From contig JAIKVW010000044.1 of NCBI GenBank assembly GCA_024685315.1, positions 1 to 64,000 of the forward strand: a stretch of DNA of 64,000 nucleotides, read 5' to 3'. The translations under genes and the position numbers were made by a program. This DNA is from Lachnospiraceae bacterium (GTDB lineage: Bacteria; Bacillota; Clostridia; Lachnospirales; Lachnospiraceae). The notes under the pieces are model-generated. The model was given only the letters and a program-made list of their open reading frames with translations, did not search any database and was not told the origin of the DNA. Of the stretch, positions 1 through 7,334 are shown piece after piece; the first letter of the stretch is position 1, and each line of letters begins with the position of its first letter.

Positions 1-63
1 CTAAGGGCCCGGCATGTATCGCACGTAAGGCGCTGCTGCGCACCGCCTAAGTGCTCATAACAA

Positions 64-135
64 TCCTCGATAGCTCAATGGTAGAGCACTCGGCTGTTAA
101 CCGAGTTGTTGCAGGTTCGAGCCCCGCTCGGGGAG
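64..135 (+). tRNA. tRNA-Asn (GTT)
   Basis: A full cloverleaf can be folded: seven acceptor pairs (64-70 with 128-134, one G-T pair), anticodon loop with GTT, normal T loop GGTTCGAGCC and discriminator G135. First gene of the cluster visible here; its promoter lies before the window or in the featureless first 63 bases. Confidence 0.95.
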
Positions 136-163
136 CTAAAATGTGCTTCGGCACCATATAAAT

Positions 164-235
164 GGCCACGTGGTCAAGCGGTTAAGACACCGCCCTTTCA
201 CGGCGGTAACATGGGTTCAAATCCCGTCGGGGTCA
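164..235 (+). tRNA. tRNA-Glu (TTC)
   Basis: Anticodon loop CTTTCAC gives TTC. The D, anticodon and T arms pair well. The acceptor stem (164-170 with 228-234) has one A-G mismatch (A168 with G230) and one G-T pair, a small irregularity for a gene that otherwise looks functional. No CCA is encoded. Confidence 0.93.
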
Positions 236-252
236 TTGGTTTCTTTTAACCG

Positions 253-325
253 GCCGATGTGGCTCAATTGGCAGAGCAGCTGATTTGTAATCAGCAGGTT
301 ATCGGTTCGAGTCCGATCATCGGCT
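253..325 (+). tRNA. tRNA-Thr (TGT)
   Basis: Perfect seven-pair acceptor stem GCCGATG/CATCGGC, anticodon TGT in a normal loop, discriminator T325. No irregularity seen. Confidence 0.96.
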
Positions 326-336
326 TTTCAAATTTC

Positions 337-410
337 GGACCTTTAGCTCAGTTGGTTAGAGCAACCGGCTCATAACCGGTCGGTCCTGGGTTCGAGTCCC
401 CGAAGGTCCA
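337..410 (+). tRNA. tRNA-Met (CAT)
   Basis: Perfect acceptor stem GGACCTT/AAGGTCC and anticodon CAT in loop CTCATAA. The first acceptor pair is a normal G-C, so this is an elongator-type gene rather than initiator; an Ile-tRNA with modified CAT cannot be fully excluded from sequence. Confidence 0.92.
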
Positions 411-456
411 CTATGGTGCTTTTGCTTAACAATCTAAGTAAGATCAGCAAAAGCCC

Positions 457-493
457 GCTCTTCGGACTTTAGTCCGGATGAGCTCACTTTTTT
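457..493 (+). terminator. Terminator-like hairpin inside the tRNA cluster
   Basis: GCTCTTCGGACT (457-468) pairs with AGTCCGGA-T-GAGC (471-483) with one bulged T and one U-G pair, over a two-base loop, followed by TCAC and six T (488-493). A second inverted repeat, GCTTTTGCT/AGCAAAAGC, lies just upstream (418-426 with 446-454). This may end transcription of the first four tRNAs or act as a processing structure. Confidence 0.55.
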
Positions 494-499
494 ATATAA

Positions 500-573
500 G
501 GCCCAGTGGCTCAGTAGGTTAGAGCGCCGCCCAGGCACGGCGGAGGTCATCGGTTCAAGTCCGTTCTGGGTCG
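500..573 (+). tRNA. Asp-type tRNA gene with altered anticodon loop (reads as GGC)
   Basis: The body looks like a tRNA-Asp: acceptor G500-G506 paired with C566-C572 (one G-T pair), discriminator G573, anticodon stem CCGCC/GGCGG, and T loop TTCAAGT. The seven-base anticodon loop is CAGGCAC (532-538), where bacterial tRNA-Asp normally has CTGTCAC. Two changes, T33 to A and T35 to G, turn the anticodon into GGC (alanine codon GCC) and remove the near-universal U33. The acceptor does not carry the G3-U70 pair used by alanyl-tRNA synthetase. It could be a pseudogene, a mutant tRNA or a sequencing error. The second T-arm pair is also a T-T mismatch. Confidence 0.7.
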
Positions 574-585
574 TTCCTATTAACT

Positions 586-671
586 GCCGGCGTGGCGGAA
601 CTGGCAGACGCACGGGACTTAAAATCCCGCGGACCTAATCGTTCGTACCGGTTCGATTCCGGTCGCCGGCA
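586..671 (+). tRNA. tRNA-Leu (TAA)
   Basis: Class II tRNA with a long variable arm; acceptor GCCGGCG/CGCCGGC is perfect; anticodon loop CTTAAAA gives TAA; discriminator A671. Confidence 0.96.
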
Positions 672-689
672 TTAATAAGTTAATAATAT

Positions 690-763
690 GTGTGTGTAGC
701 TCAGCTGGATAGAGCACTTGGCTACGGACCAAGGTGTCGGGGGTTCGAATCCTCTCACGCACG
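690..763 (+). tRNA. tRNA-Arg (ACG)
   Basis: Acceptor GTGTGTG (690-696) pairs with CACGCAC (756-762) with one T-G pair; anticodon stem CTTGG/CCAAG, loop CTACGGA gives ACG (inosine-modified in bacteria); discriminator G763. Last gene of the first cluster. Confidence 0.95.
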
Positions 764-771
764 TCTATAAA

Positions 772-807
772 AGAAAACCAGGACTTATGAGTCCTGGTTT
801 TCTTTTT
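772..807 (+). terminator. Terminator of first tRNA cluster
   Basis: GAAAACCAGGACT and AGTCCTGGTTTTC form a perfect long stem over a short loop, ending in a T tract. Typical strong intrinsic terminator, nine bases after tRNA-Arg. Confidence 0.92.
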
Positions 808-1119
808 GTAACGGAGCGGAAGATACGGACTTGGATTTTCATTAGTCTTCTCAGGGTTCTTTCTTAAGACCGTCAGTATAAATAATTGTGTTGCGAGAAC
901 TATTGGTGCACGATGATTATTATACCTGTAATTGATATATTAGGCCGTAGAAACCAGTATTTGTGATCGATAAGGAGCCAGTGCGGAGAGAGGAAGTAAA
1001 GGCATGTATGATCTTCGTGGAATATTTTCCGAGTATATTGTATAATAAATCATACATTTGAAATTTTCCGTACTTTCACTGCACAGATTAGTGCAGCATA
1101 TTTAGGAGGGAATAAAACT
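808..1119. other. Gene-free stretch between tRNA cluster and small membrane protein gene
   Basis: About 310 bases, A+T rich, without a credible reading frame. It contains a -10-like TATAAT at 1041-1046 with only a weak -35, a small hairpin CTGCAC/GTGCAG at 1079-1096, and the strong AGGAGG ribosome binding site at 1104-1109 that serves the next gene. Nothing else is recognised. Confidence 0.6.
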
Positions 1120-1398
1120 ATGTCAAAAGATGATCATCCTGATCTTTGGGATCTGGATGAGATATACCGCAGGGATCCCAGTCTGCTGGGATTTGACGAG
1201 AAAAAACATACAGAAATGCCTAAACGCTATTCATCAAGCAGAAAGCCGTCCGGCAGTGTTGATGGACCTTCAGTAGCTTTTGCCTTCTATGTGATTATTT
1301 TTGGTATAGCCGCGCTGTGGTCCGGGAAAGTTATAGCCGTTCTAATTTATCTGGCGGTATTGTTTATCTGGCTGTATTTTTTGAATAAACGGGGCTGA
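1120..1398 (+). CDS. Small membrane protein, unknown function
   Basis: 92 residues. The first 50 are hydrophilic and charged, then two hydrophobic segments follow (about 51-68 and 70-87) separated by a short GKV turn, so a double-spanning membrane protein with its N-terminal tail probably in the cytoplasm. The ATG is set by AGGAGG ten bases upstream. It has its own terminator directly after, so it is a single-gene unit. No family is recognised; small proteins of this shape are common and poorly characterised in clostridia. The coding call rests on the perfect ribosome binding site and the membrane-like composition. Confidence 0.8.
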   Translation: MSKDDHPDLWDLDEIYRRDPSLLGFDEKKHTEMPKRYSSSRKPSGSVDGPSVAFAFYVIIFGIAALWSGKVIAVLIYLAVLFIWLYFLNKRG

Positions 1399-1410
1399 GA
1401 CAGGCTTTTA

Positions 1411-1452
1411 AGACCTGGGGACTCTCGAGTGGTGAGGCTCCGGGTCTTTTTG
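1411..1452 (+). terminator. Intrinsic terminator after small membrane protein gene
   Basis: AGACCTGGGG pairs with CTCCGGGTCT (ten pairs, two of them G-T) followed by five T. Confidence 0.8.
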
Positions 1453-1500
1453 TTCTCTGGGATTTAACCCCCGGGCGCTATGGAATACTTTCCGCCGTTA

Positions 1501-1509
1501 TGTTATGAT
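1501..1509 (+). promoter_or_regulatory. Possible extended -10 promoter for the 1553 gene
   Basis: TGTTATGAT has the TGn-TATnAT pattern of an extended -10 element, 44 bases before the start codon and shortly after the preceding terminator. No good -35 is visible. Confidence 0.4.
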
Positions 1510-1552
1510 ATCTAAGATGTTTTAGCAGCTCTTCCTGAGAAGGAGGATTTTT

Positions 1553-2101
1553 ATGGATTATTTAGAGGCTGGTTGGAAGCATTTTAAGACAATTACCATG
1601 CATCGCATGCTGGTGTGCGAAGGCTGTTTTAAGGTCGGCCTTTACTATCAGGGCCTTGTGCACGATCTCTCGAAGTACAATCCTGTCGAATTCATGACCG
1701 GGGTGAAATTTTTCCAAGGAGACCGGAGCCCCAATGCTGCGGAGCGCGACGCGATCGGCTATTCGATGGCCTGGCTGCACCATAAAGGCCGGAATTACCA
1801 CCATAACGAGTTCTGGGTCGATTTCGGAAGGGATTTTCCGAACGGCGTGAGGGGCGTGAAGATGCCTCTTAAATACCTGGTCGAGAACTACATGGACAGG
1901 GTCGCGGCCTGCAAAGTCTACCAGAAGGAAAAATACACTGACCGGAGCGCGTGGGAATATTTTGACCGCAGCCGGAATTATATCATCATGCATCCGGAGA
2001 GCAGGAAGATGCTTGAAAAGATGCTGCTGATCCTTGCCAATAAGGGCGAGGACGAAGCCAACAGATACATAAGGCATCTGCTGAAAAAAGGAACATATTG
2101 A
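1553..2101 (+). CDS. DUF5662 family protein
   Basis: 182 residues with a clear AAGGAGG site before the ATG. The sequence has the pattern of the DUF5662 family: an N-terminal WKHFKTI segment, a CFKVGLYYQGLVHDLSKY block, an AWLHHKGRNYHHNEFW block, and a C-terminal helix rich in Lys and Glu. The conserved histidines and aspartates (HDLSKY, HHKGRNYHHNEFW) suggest a metal-binding, possibly HD-like hydrolase fold, but no activity is established for the family. The next gene begins 28 bases after the stop, so the two are probably co-transcribed. Family assignment is from recognition of the motif pattern; the function is unknown. Confidence 0.85.
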   Translation: MDYLEAGWKHFKTITMHRMLVCEGCFKVGLYYQGLVHDLSKYNPVEFMTGVKFFQGDRSPNAAERDAIGYSMAWLHHKGRNYHHNEFWVDFGRDFPNGVRGVKMPLKYLVENYMDRVAACKVYQKEKYTDRSAWEYFDRSRNYIIMHPESRKMLEKMLLILANKGEDEANRYIRHLLKKGTY

Positions 2102-2129
2102 TATTTTGACCGAAAGGAGTCTGAAAATA

Positions 2130-3947
2130 ATGGAGAAAAAACTGCCTGAAAGAAATGAAGTAGCGGAAGCGCTTACCTGGCGGCTTGAAGATATTTATCC
2201 GAGCAGGGAAGAATTTGAAGGCGATATGGAGAAGGCCGGGTCGCTCGCGGCTGAATTTGCGAAGAGGGAAGGACATTCTGCGCAGAGCGCTGCGGATCTT
2301 CTGACCTCGTTTGACCTTTACGAGGAACTGGAACTGCTCGAGGACAGATTCATGGAGTATGCCATGATGAAGCAGGATGAGGACACAGGCAATTCGCAGT
2401 CACAGGCTGATTTTAAGAAGGCTGAGGCGCTCTATATCGGGATCGCGCAGCAGACCGCGTTTTTTGAGCCGGAGATCCTGGAGCTTTCCGAAGAGACCGT
2501 TAATAAATATTATGAAGATGAGCCTGGATTAAGGAAGTACGAAGTCACCATAAAAGACATTTTCCGCAAGAAGGAGCATGGGCTTTCTGCAGAGATGGAG
2601 AAGACCATGGCTGCGGCTTCCGAGATGGCTCAGGTGCCTTACTCGGCTTTCGGGATGATGGCGAACGCGGACCTTACCTTCCCTTCGGTCAAGACAGATG
2701 ACGGGAGCGATGTCGAGATCACGAACGGACGCTTTGTGCCCCTTGAGACGATGTCTTCACGCCCGGTGAGGAAGGAAGTTTTTGAGAAATATTACGGCAC
2801 CTATGCCCAGTACAAAGATGTCTGGGCCGCTCTCTATGACGGGCAGGTAAAGCAGCAGAAGTTCTTCTCGAGGATGAGAAAGTATCCTTCGAACTTTGAG
2901 GCGGCTCTTGGCGAGACCAATGTTTCGGCGGCTGTATGCGACAACCTGATCGATTCGGTGCACCGCAACATGGAAAAGATGTACCGCTACGTGAGGCTCC
3001 GCAAGAAGCTGCTTGGAGTTGACGAGCTACACATGTATGACGTATACATTCCGATCGTGAAGGATGTGGTATGGAATACGACCATCGAAGAGGCCGAGGA
3101 GATCGCTCTTAAGGCTCTTGCGCCTCTCGGTGAGGACTACGTTGCCCTGCTGGACAAGGCTTTTAAGGAGCGCTGGATCGATGTTGTCGAGAATAAGGGA
3201 AAGCGCGGAGGCGCATATTCCAGCGGTGTTTACGGCGTGCATCCCTATGTTCTGCTTAATTTCAACGGCACGCTCGATGATATTTTCACGCTGGTGCATG
3301 AGATGGGCCATTCGCTCCACACCTGGTATTCAAGCCACGCCCAGACTCTGTTCAACGCGCGCTATAAGATATTTGTGGCGGAGGTCGCATCTACCACAAA
3401 TGAAGTGCTTCTGCTCGAGTACCTTCTGAAGGTGACCGAGGATCCCGAGAAGCAGAAATACCTTGTAAACCACTATCTTGAGTCGTTCAAGAGCACGCTT
3501 TTCAGGCAGACCATGTTTGAGGAGTTCGAGCGCAGGACGAACGAGATGGGCGAGTCCGGTATTCCGCTCACCGCGCAGACTCTTTCTGAAGTTTACTATG
3601 AGCTGAATAAGGAATACTTCGGACCTGACATGGTCTCCGATGACGAGATCAGGTACGAGTGGTGCAGGATCCCTCATTTCTATTACAATTTCTATGTATA
3701 TCAGTACGCGACCAGCTTTTCCGCAGCGGTAGCTATCGCGCGCAGGATCCTTGATGAGGGCGAGAGTGCGGTCGCTGATTACAGGAAGTTCCTTTCCTCC
3801 GGCTGCACCCAGGATCCGGTGAGCCTGCTTAAGCTGACCGGGGTTGACATGAGCACGAGTAAACCTGTCGATGAAGCTCTGAAGGTATTTGAAGAGCAGA
3901 TCGCCAGGATGGAAGAGCTGTCCTTTGGGAAAAACGGGGATCAGTAA
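2130..3947 (+). CDS. pepF: Oligoendopeptidase F
   Basis: 605 residues, cytosolic zinc metallopeptidase of family M3B that cuts short peptides. The zinc site HEMGH is at residues 390-394, with the third ligand expected at Glu418 in the FVAEVASTTNE helix. Length is normal for the family (about 600). An in-frame TTG at 2106 would add eight residues, but the ATG at 2130 is preferred because AAGGAG sits 11 bases before it. The stop codon overlaps the start of the next gene by one base, suggesting translational coupling with the rRNA methyltransferase. Confidence 0.95.
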   Translation: MEKKLPERNEVAEALTWRLEDIYPSREEFEGDMEKAGSLAAEFAKREGHSAQSAADLLTSFDLYEELELLEDRFMEYAMMKQDEDTGNSQSQADFKKAEALYIGIAQQTAFFEPEILELSEETVNKYYEDEPGLRKYEVTIKDIFRKKEHGLSAEMEKTMAAASEMAQVPYSAFGMMANADLTFPSVKTDDGSDVEITNGRFVPLETMSSRPVRKEVFEKYYGTYAQYKDVWAALYDGQVKQQKFFSRMRKYPSNFEAALGETNVSAAVCDNLIDSVHRNMEKMYRYVRLRKKLLGVDELHMYDVYIPIVKDVVWNTTIEEAEEIALKALAPLGEDYVALLDKAFKERWIDVVENKGKRGGAYSSGVYGVHPYVLLNFNGTLDDIFTLVHEMGHSLHTWYSSHAQTLFNARYKIFVAEVASTTNEVLLLEYLLKVTEDPEKQKYLVNHYLESFKSTLFRQTMFEEFERRTNEMGESGIPLTAQTLSEVYYELNKEYFGPDMVSDDEIRYEWCRIPHFYYNFYVYQYATSFSAAVAIARRILDEGESAVADYRKFLSSGCTQDPVSLLKLTGVDMSTSKPVDEALKVFEEQIARMEELSFGKNGDQ

Positions 3948-5110
3948 TGGCTGACAGAATTTTCGAATACACTGTCCCTTGTCACTTCGGCACTGAAAGC
4001 GTGCTGAAAAGGGAGATAAGCGGCCTTGGTTACGAGATCGCGGGGACCGGCGACGGCAGGGTCAATTTCAGAGGCGGCCCGGAGGCTGCTGCGAGGGCCA
4101 ATATATTTCTGAGATCCGCTGAAAGGGTACTATTGCTGGCGGGAAGGTTCAAGGCTGAATCATTTGACGAGCTTTTTGAGGGGACCAAGGCGATCCCCTG
4201 GGAGGAATTCCTTCCGGTCGACGCGAAGTTCTGGGTAACCAAGGCAACGACCAAGAACAGCCGGCTTTTCAGCACCTCCGACATTCAGTCGATCGTAAAG
4301 AAGGCCGTGGTCGAGCGCCTCAAGAAGACCTACAGGACCGACTGGTTCAAGGAGAACGGCGACGACTATCCGATAAGGGTATTTATTTTCAACGACGAGG
4401 TCGAGGTCACCCTGGACACTACCGGGGAGTCGCTGCATAAAAGAGGCTATCGCAAGCTTGTGGGCAAGGCTCCCTTATCGGAAACTCTGGCAGCCGCGCT
4501 CATTCAGCTGACTCCGTGGCATGCGGACAGGATCCTGGTCGATCCTTTCTGCGGAAGCGGCACATTTCCGATAGAAGCCGCGCTGATCGGGGCAAATATT
4601 GCACCCGGGATGAACCGCAGCTTTACCGCGGAAAACTGGAGAAGCGTCGCGCCCAAAAAGCTCTGGTACAGCGCGGTCGAAGAGGCTAATGACCTGATCC
4701 GCAGGGATGTGGAGATGACTATCCAGGGATACGATTCCGATGCGGAGATCATTAAGGCCGCTATGCAGAACGCAAGGGCTGCCGGAGTGGAAAAATACAT
4801 TCATTTCCAGCAGAGGGACGTAGCGGATCTGAGGCATCCGAAGAAGTACGGCTTCATACTGACCAACCCTCCGTACGGCGAGAGGCTTGAAGAAAGAGCG
4901 GCGCTTCCGGAACTCTACAGGACCATGGGAGAGTCTTTTTCAAAGCTTGATTCCTGGTCGTGGTATATACTTACGGCATACTCTGATTCGGAGAAATATA
5001 TCGGGCGCAAGGCAGACAGGAACCGCAAGATCTACAACGGCATGATAAAAACTTATTTTTATCAGTTCATGGGGCCGAAGCCTCCTGCAAGGAAAGCGCA
5101 GACGCGATAG
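3947..5110 (+). CDS. THUMP-domain 23S rRNA (guanine-N2) methyltransferase, RlmL/YpsC type
   Basis: 387 residues. The N-terminal third has the ferredoxin-like/THUMP RNA-binding region (CHFGTESVLKREI, then a THUMP domain to about residue 165). The C-terminal Rossmann methyltransferase carries the SAM-binding DPFCGSG at 199-205 and the catalytic NPPY at 307-310. This architecture is that of YpsC and the N-terminal half of E. coli RlmL, which modify a guanine in the 23S rRNA peptidyl-transferase region; the exact target is inferred. Starts on the last base of pepF. The C-terminus is rich in Lys and Arg, consistent with RNA contact. Confidence 0.9.
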   Translation: MADRIFEYTVPCHFGTESVLKREISGLGYEIAGTGDGRVNFRGGPEAAARANIFLRSAERVLLLAGRFKAESFDELFEGTKAIPWEEFLPVDAKFWVTKATTKNSRLFSTSDIQSIVKKAVVERLKKTYRTDWFKENGDDYPIRVFIFNDEVEVTLDTTGESLHKRGYRKLVGKAPLSETLAAALIQLTPWHADRILVDPFCGSGTFPIEAALIGANIAPGMNRSFTAENWRSVAPKKLWYSAVEEANDLIRRDVEMTIQGYDSDAEIIKAAMQNARAAGVEKYIHFQQRDVADLRHPKKYGFILTNPPYGERLEERAALPELYRTMGESFSKLDSWSWYILTAYSDSEKYIGRKADRNRKIYNGMIKTYFYQFMGPKPPARKAQTR

Positions 5111-5128
5111 TTTTTCAGGGGAAAAGAA

Positions 5129-5740
5129 ATGAAAAATATTATTTTTGCCACGGGAAATCTTAATAAAGTCAGAGAACTGCGCGGGATACTGGCGGATTTC
5201 CCGGTCGAGATCATTTCTATGAAGGAAGCCGGGATCGATGCTGATATTGTAGAGGACGGCAGCACCTTTGAAGAAAATGCGGTAATAAAGGCTGAGAAGA
5301 TCAGAGATATTTCCGGATGCATTGTTCTGGCGGATGACTCGGGGCTCGAGGTGGACTATCTTGGAGGCGCGCCGGGGATCTATTCAGCAAGGTTCCTCGG
5401 CGAGAAGACGCCCTACAGCGTAAAGAACGCAGAGATTATAAGCAGGCTTCAGGGTGTCCCGGATAGCAGCAGGACCGCGAGATTCGTGTGCGCCGCAGCT
5501 GCAGCGTTTCCGGATGAAGCTACTGTAGTGAGGCGCGGGACCATCGAAGGGATAATTGGATATAAGGAAGCAGGAGAGAACGGATTCGGATATGATCCTA
5601 TCTTCTTTCTGCCTGAACGTGGCATGACGACTGCCCAGCTTTCGCCTGAAGAGAAAAACGCGATAAGCCACAGAGGAAAGGCCCTGAGAGCAATAAGGGA
5701 AGTCATCGCGGACTACCTGGAAAGGCACCCGCAGAGCTGA
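5129..5740 (+). CDS. rdgB: XTP/dITP diphosphatase (RdgB/HAM1 family)
   Basis: 203 residues, family-typical length. It hydrolyses dITP, ITP and XTP to monophosphates and so keeps deaminated purines out of nucleic acids. Signature blocks are visible: ATGNLNKVREL at the N-terminus (substrate binding), EDGSTFEENAVIKA, the LADDSGLEVDYLGGAPGIYSAR metal and purine-binding block, and GENGFGYDPIFF with SHRGKALRA near the end. It lies 18 bases after the methyltransferase gene and is probably the last gene of the pepF transcript. A ribosome binding site, GGGGAAAAG, precedes the ATG. Confidence 0.96.
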   Translation: MKNIIFATGNLNKVRELRGILADFPVEIISMKEAGIDADIVEDGSTFEENAVIKAEKIRDISGCIVLADDSGLEVDYLGGAPGIYSARFLGEKTPYSVKNAEIISRLQGVPDSSRTARFVCAAAAAFPDEATVVRRGTIEGIIGYKEAGENGFGYDPIFFLPERGMTTAQLSPEEKNAISHRGKALRAIREVIADYLERHPQS

Positions 5741-5741
5741 T

Positions 5742-5777
5742 AAAAAACCGCGGAAACGCTTGCAACTTGGTTTTTTT
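5742..5777 (+). terminator. Weak terminator candidate after rdgB
   Basis: AAAAAACC and GGTTTTTTT flank a 20-base interior with limited further pairing. The T tract is good but the stem is poor; it would separate rdgB from the tRNA promoter that follows. Confidence 0.4.
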
Positions 5778-5781
5778 GTCC

Positions 5782-5810
5782 TTGACAACTGGCGGTGTCT
5801 AATATAAAAT
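5782..5810 (+). promoter_or_regulatory. Promoter of second tRNA cluster
   Basis: Consensus -35 TTGACA (5782-5787), 17-base spacer, -10 TAAAAT (5805-5810), about 40 bases before tRNA-Pro. A strong constitutive promoter of the kind expected for tRNA genes. Confidence 0.85.
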
Positions 5811-5851
5811 AAACTTTGCGCCACGGAGAAACGGGGTTATGCAAGATTTGA

Positions 5852-5926
<75 letters not shown>

Positions 5927-5941
5927 TAGGGTCACTTTTTT

Positions 5942-6015
5942 GAGTCTGTAGCTCAGCTGGATAGAGCAACGGCCTTCTAAGCCGTGTGTCAAGGGTTCGA
6001 ATCCCTTCAGGCTCA
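5942..6015 (+). tRNA. tRNA-Arg (TCT)
   Basis: Acceptor GAGTCTG/CAGGCTC with one T-G pair; anticodon stem ACGGC/GCCGT, loop CTTCTAA gives TCT; discriminator A6015. Confidence 0.96.
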
Positions 6016-6062
6016 CTGCCCTTCGCCGAGGACCGCCTGGTTCACGGCAGGTGTTTTAATAT

Positions 6063-6137
6063 GGTGGATATAGCGCAGTTGGCTAGCGCGCCAGATTGTG
6101 GCTCTGGAGGCCCAGGGTTCAAGTCCCTGTATCCACC
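6063..6137 (+). tRNA. tRNA-His (GTG)
   Basis: Carries the extra 5' G (G6063) opposite C6137 that is specific to tRNA-His; acceptor GTGGATA/TATCCAC perfect; anticodon GTG in loop TTGTGGC. Confidence 0.96.
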
Positions 6138-6166
6138 CTCTCATGGAACGGAAGCTCTGTGCGTAA

Positions 6167-6238
6167 TGGGCTATCGCCAAGCGGTAAGGCACAGGACTTT
6201 GACTCCTGTATTCGTTGGTTCGAATCCGACTAGCCCAG
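6167..6238 (+). tRNA. tRNA-Gln (TTG)
   Basis: Acceptor TGGGCTA/TAGCCCA perfect; anticodon stem CAGGA/TCCTG, loop CTTTGAC gives TTG; discriminator G6238. Confidence 0.96.
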
Positions 6239-6305
6239 TTAAGATACCTCGTCTGTATTCTTAAGGAAAGGCTTGTCAGGGAGTGTTCCTTGAGGCTATA
6301 CGGAT

Positions 6306-6378
6306 GGGATATTAGCTCAGTTGGTAGAGCACTAGACTTTTAATCTAGGTGTCCCGGGTTCGAGTCCCGGATGTCTCA
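6306..6378 (+). tRNA. tRNA-Lys (TTT)
   Basis: Acceptor GGGATAT pairs with ATGTCTC with two wobble pairs; anticodon stem CTAGA/TCTAG, loop CTTTTAA gives TTT; discriminator A6378. Confidence 0.95.
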
Positions 6379-6383
6379 TAAAT

Positions 6384-6420
6384 GAAGGCCGCTTAATGGA
6401 AGCGGCCTTTGTTGTTTTTA
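6384..6420 (+). terminator. Terminator after tRNA-Lys
   Basis: AAGGCCGCTT pairs with AAGCGGCCTT over a four-base loop, followed by a T-rich tract. It ends the main second tRNA cluster. Confidence 0.88.
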
Positions 6421-6508
6421 TTTATCGGACGGAGTGAGTTCAGTAAAAACGCTCTTCGGGGAATCCGTTTTTAGGGCGAAGGCCGAGGGAGCCTTCGTAA
6501 GAATACAC

Positions 6509-6590
<82 letters not shown>

Positions 6591-6598
6591 TTATGAGC

Positions 6599-6636
6599 GG
6601 CAGCTCCTCAGAACTGATCTGAGGGGCTGCTTTTTA
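6599..6636 (+). terminator. Terminator after tRNA-Leu(TAG)
   Basis: GGCAGC-T-CCTCAG pairs with CTGAGG-G-GCTGC over a seven-base loop, followed by five T. It touches the 3' end of the convergent XRE gene; on the minus strand no T tract follows, so it works for the plus strand only. Confidence 0.88.
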
Positions 6637-7038
6637 TTGTGCCTTATTGTCCGGATTTTCCGGATTTTCCGATGCGGCACCCTCCTTTCGGGATATTCCG
6701 GCCTGGTACCTCCTGAGGATCCTGGCGACGGTCTCGATGTCCTCGGGGCCCGCATCCATAGCCAGGGTGAAGAGCTCCCTAAGCGCAGGGTTATCATAGA
6801 AGGACCTGATAAGACGGTCCGCCTCCGGGTCTTTCTCCTCATCGGCCGCTTCTGATTCGCCCGATATAAGATAACGTACGGGGACATTCAGGTATGATGC
6901 GATCTTATCGGCCTTCTCTGTAGTAATGGATCTGATCTTTCCCACATATCCGTTGGAAAAATCACAGTCTCTCTCAAGCTTCGCAACTGTGATCCCGCGC
7001 AGTCTGCAAAGCTCCTTAATTCTCTCGGAAATAGTCAT
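6634..7038 (-). CDS. XRE-family helix-turn-helix regulator, divergent from the pilus operon
   Basis: 134 residues. An N-terminal Cro/C1-type HTH (residues 1-60: ISERIKELCRLRGITVAKLE, DCDFSNGYVGKIR, ADKIASYLNVPVRYLI) is followed by an acidic linker and a C-terminal helical tail (RLIRSFYDNPALRELF, ETVARILRRY) of the kind used for dimerisation. AGGAG precedes the ATG. It is transcribed away from the pilus operon, and the 300 bases between hold several AATAGAA/TTCTATT half sites around a strong promoter. From this layout it is inferred to regulate itself and the pilus operon, probably as a repressor. Direct targets are not shown by sequence alone. Confidence 0.9.
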   Translation of the reverse strand: MTISERIKELCRLRGITVAKLERDCDFSNGYVGKIRSITTEKADKIASYLNVPVRYLISGESEAADEEKDPEADRLIRSFYDNPALRELFTLAMDAGPEDIETVARILRRYQAGISRKEGAASENPENPDNKAQ

Positions 7039-7118
7039 AATCTATTGCTCCTGTCTGACCGGTTCCGGCTTCATCTTCTCCGGATAAGCGCTGCTGTCCG
7101 GGGGTCTCCCTAAAAAAT

Positions 7119-7136
7119 AATAGAAAAAATTCTATT
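7119..7136. promoter_or_regulatory. Operator-like palindrome 1 (XRE/pilus intergenic region)
   Basis: AATAGAA and TTCTATT form a perfect 7-base inverted repeat with a four-A spacer. It lies just upstream of the pilus promoter, between it and the XRE gene. The size and spacing suit a Cro/C1-type dimer; binding is inferred. Confidence 0.6.
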
Positions 7137-7143
7137 TTAACTA

Positions 7144-7172
7144 TTGCATTTTGCCCGGCGAGGGGATATAAT
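7144..7172 (+). promoter_or_regulatory. Promoter of the pilus operon
   Basis: -35 TTGCAT (7144-7149), 17-base spacer, -10 TATAAT (7167-7172). It reads toward the signal peptidase homologue and would give a 5' leader of about 155 bases. Operator-like palindromes lie on both sides. Confidence 0.82.
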
Positions 7173-7182
7173 GCTAACACAA

Positions 7183-7196
7183 TAGAAATATTTCTA
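7183..7196. promoter_or_regulatory. Operator-like palindrome 2 (and related half sites to 7229)
   Basis: TAGAAATATTTCTA is a perfect 14-base palindrome starting 10 bases after the -10, about where transcription begins. A further related AATAGAATATT lies at 7219-7229. Shared core with palindrome 1 is TAGAA/TTCTA. Confidence 0.6.
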
Positions 7197-7334
7197 AGTA
7201 AAACAATTATTATAGATAAATAGAATATTAAAATAAGCTATAGCTACATCATAAACCGCAGGGTACGGATTGTCAAGCACCTCAGGAGAGAATTTCCGCA
7301 GGCTCCGGCACGCTGCAGGAGGGAAGGTGCACAG

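Noticed and set aside
5986..6264. Open frame across the second tRNA cluster
   Set aside because: It runs through tRNA-Arg, His and Gln genes; tRNA structure explains the sequence.
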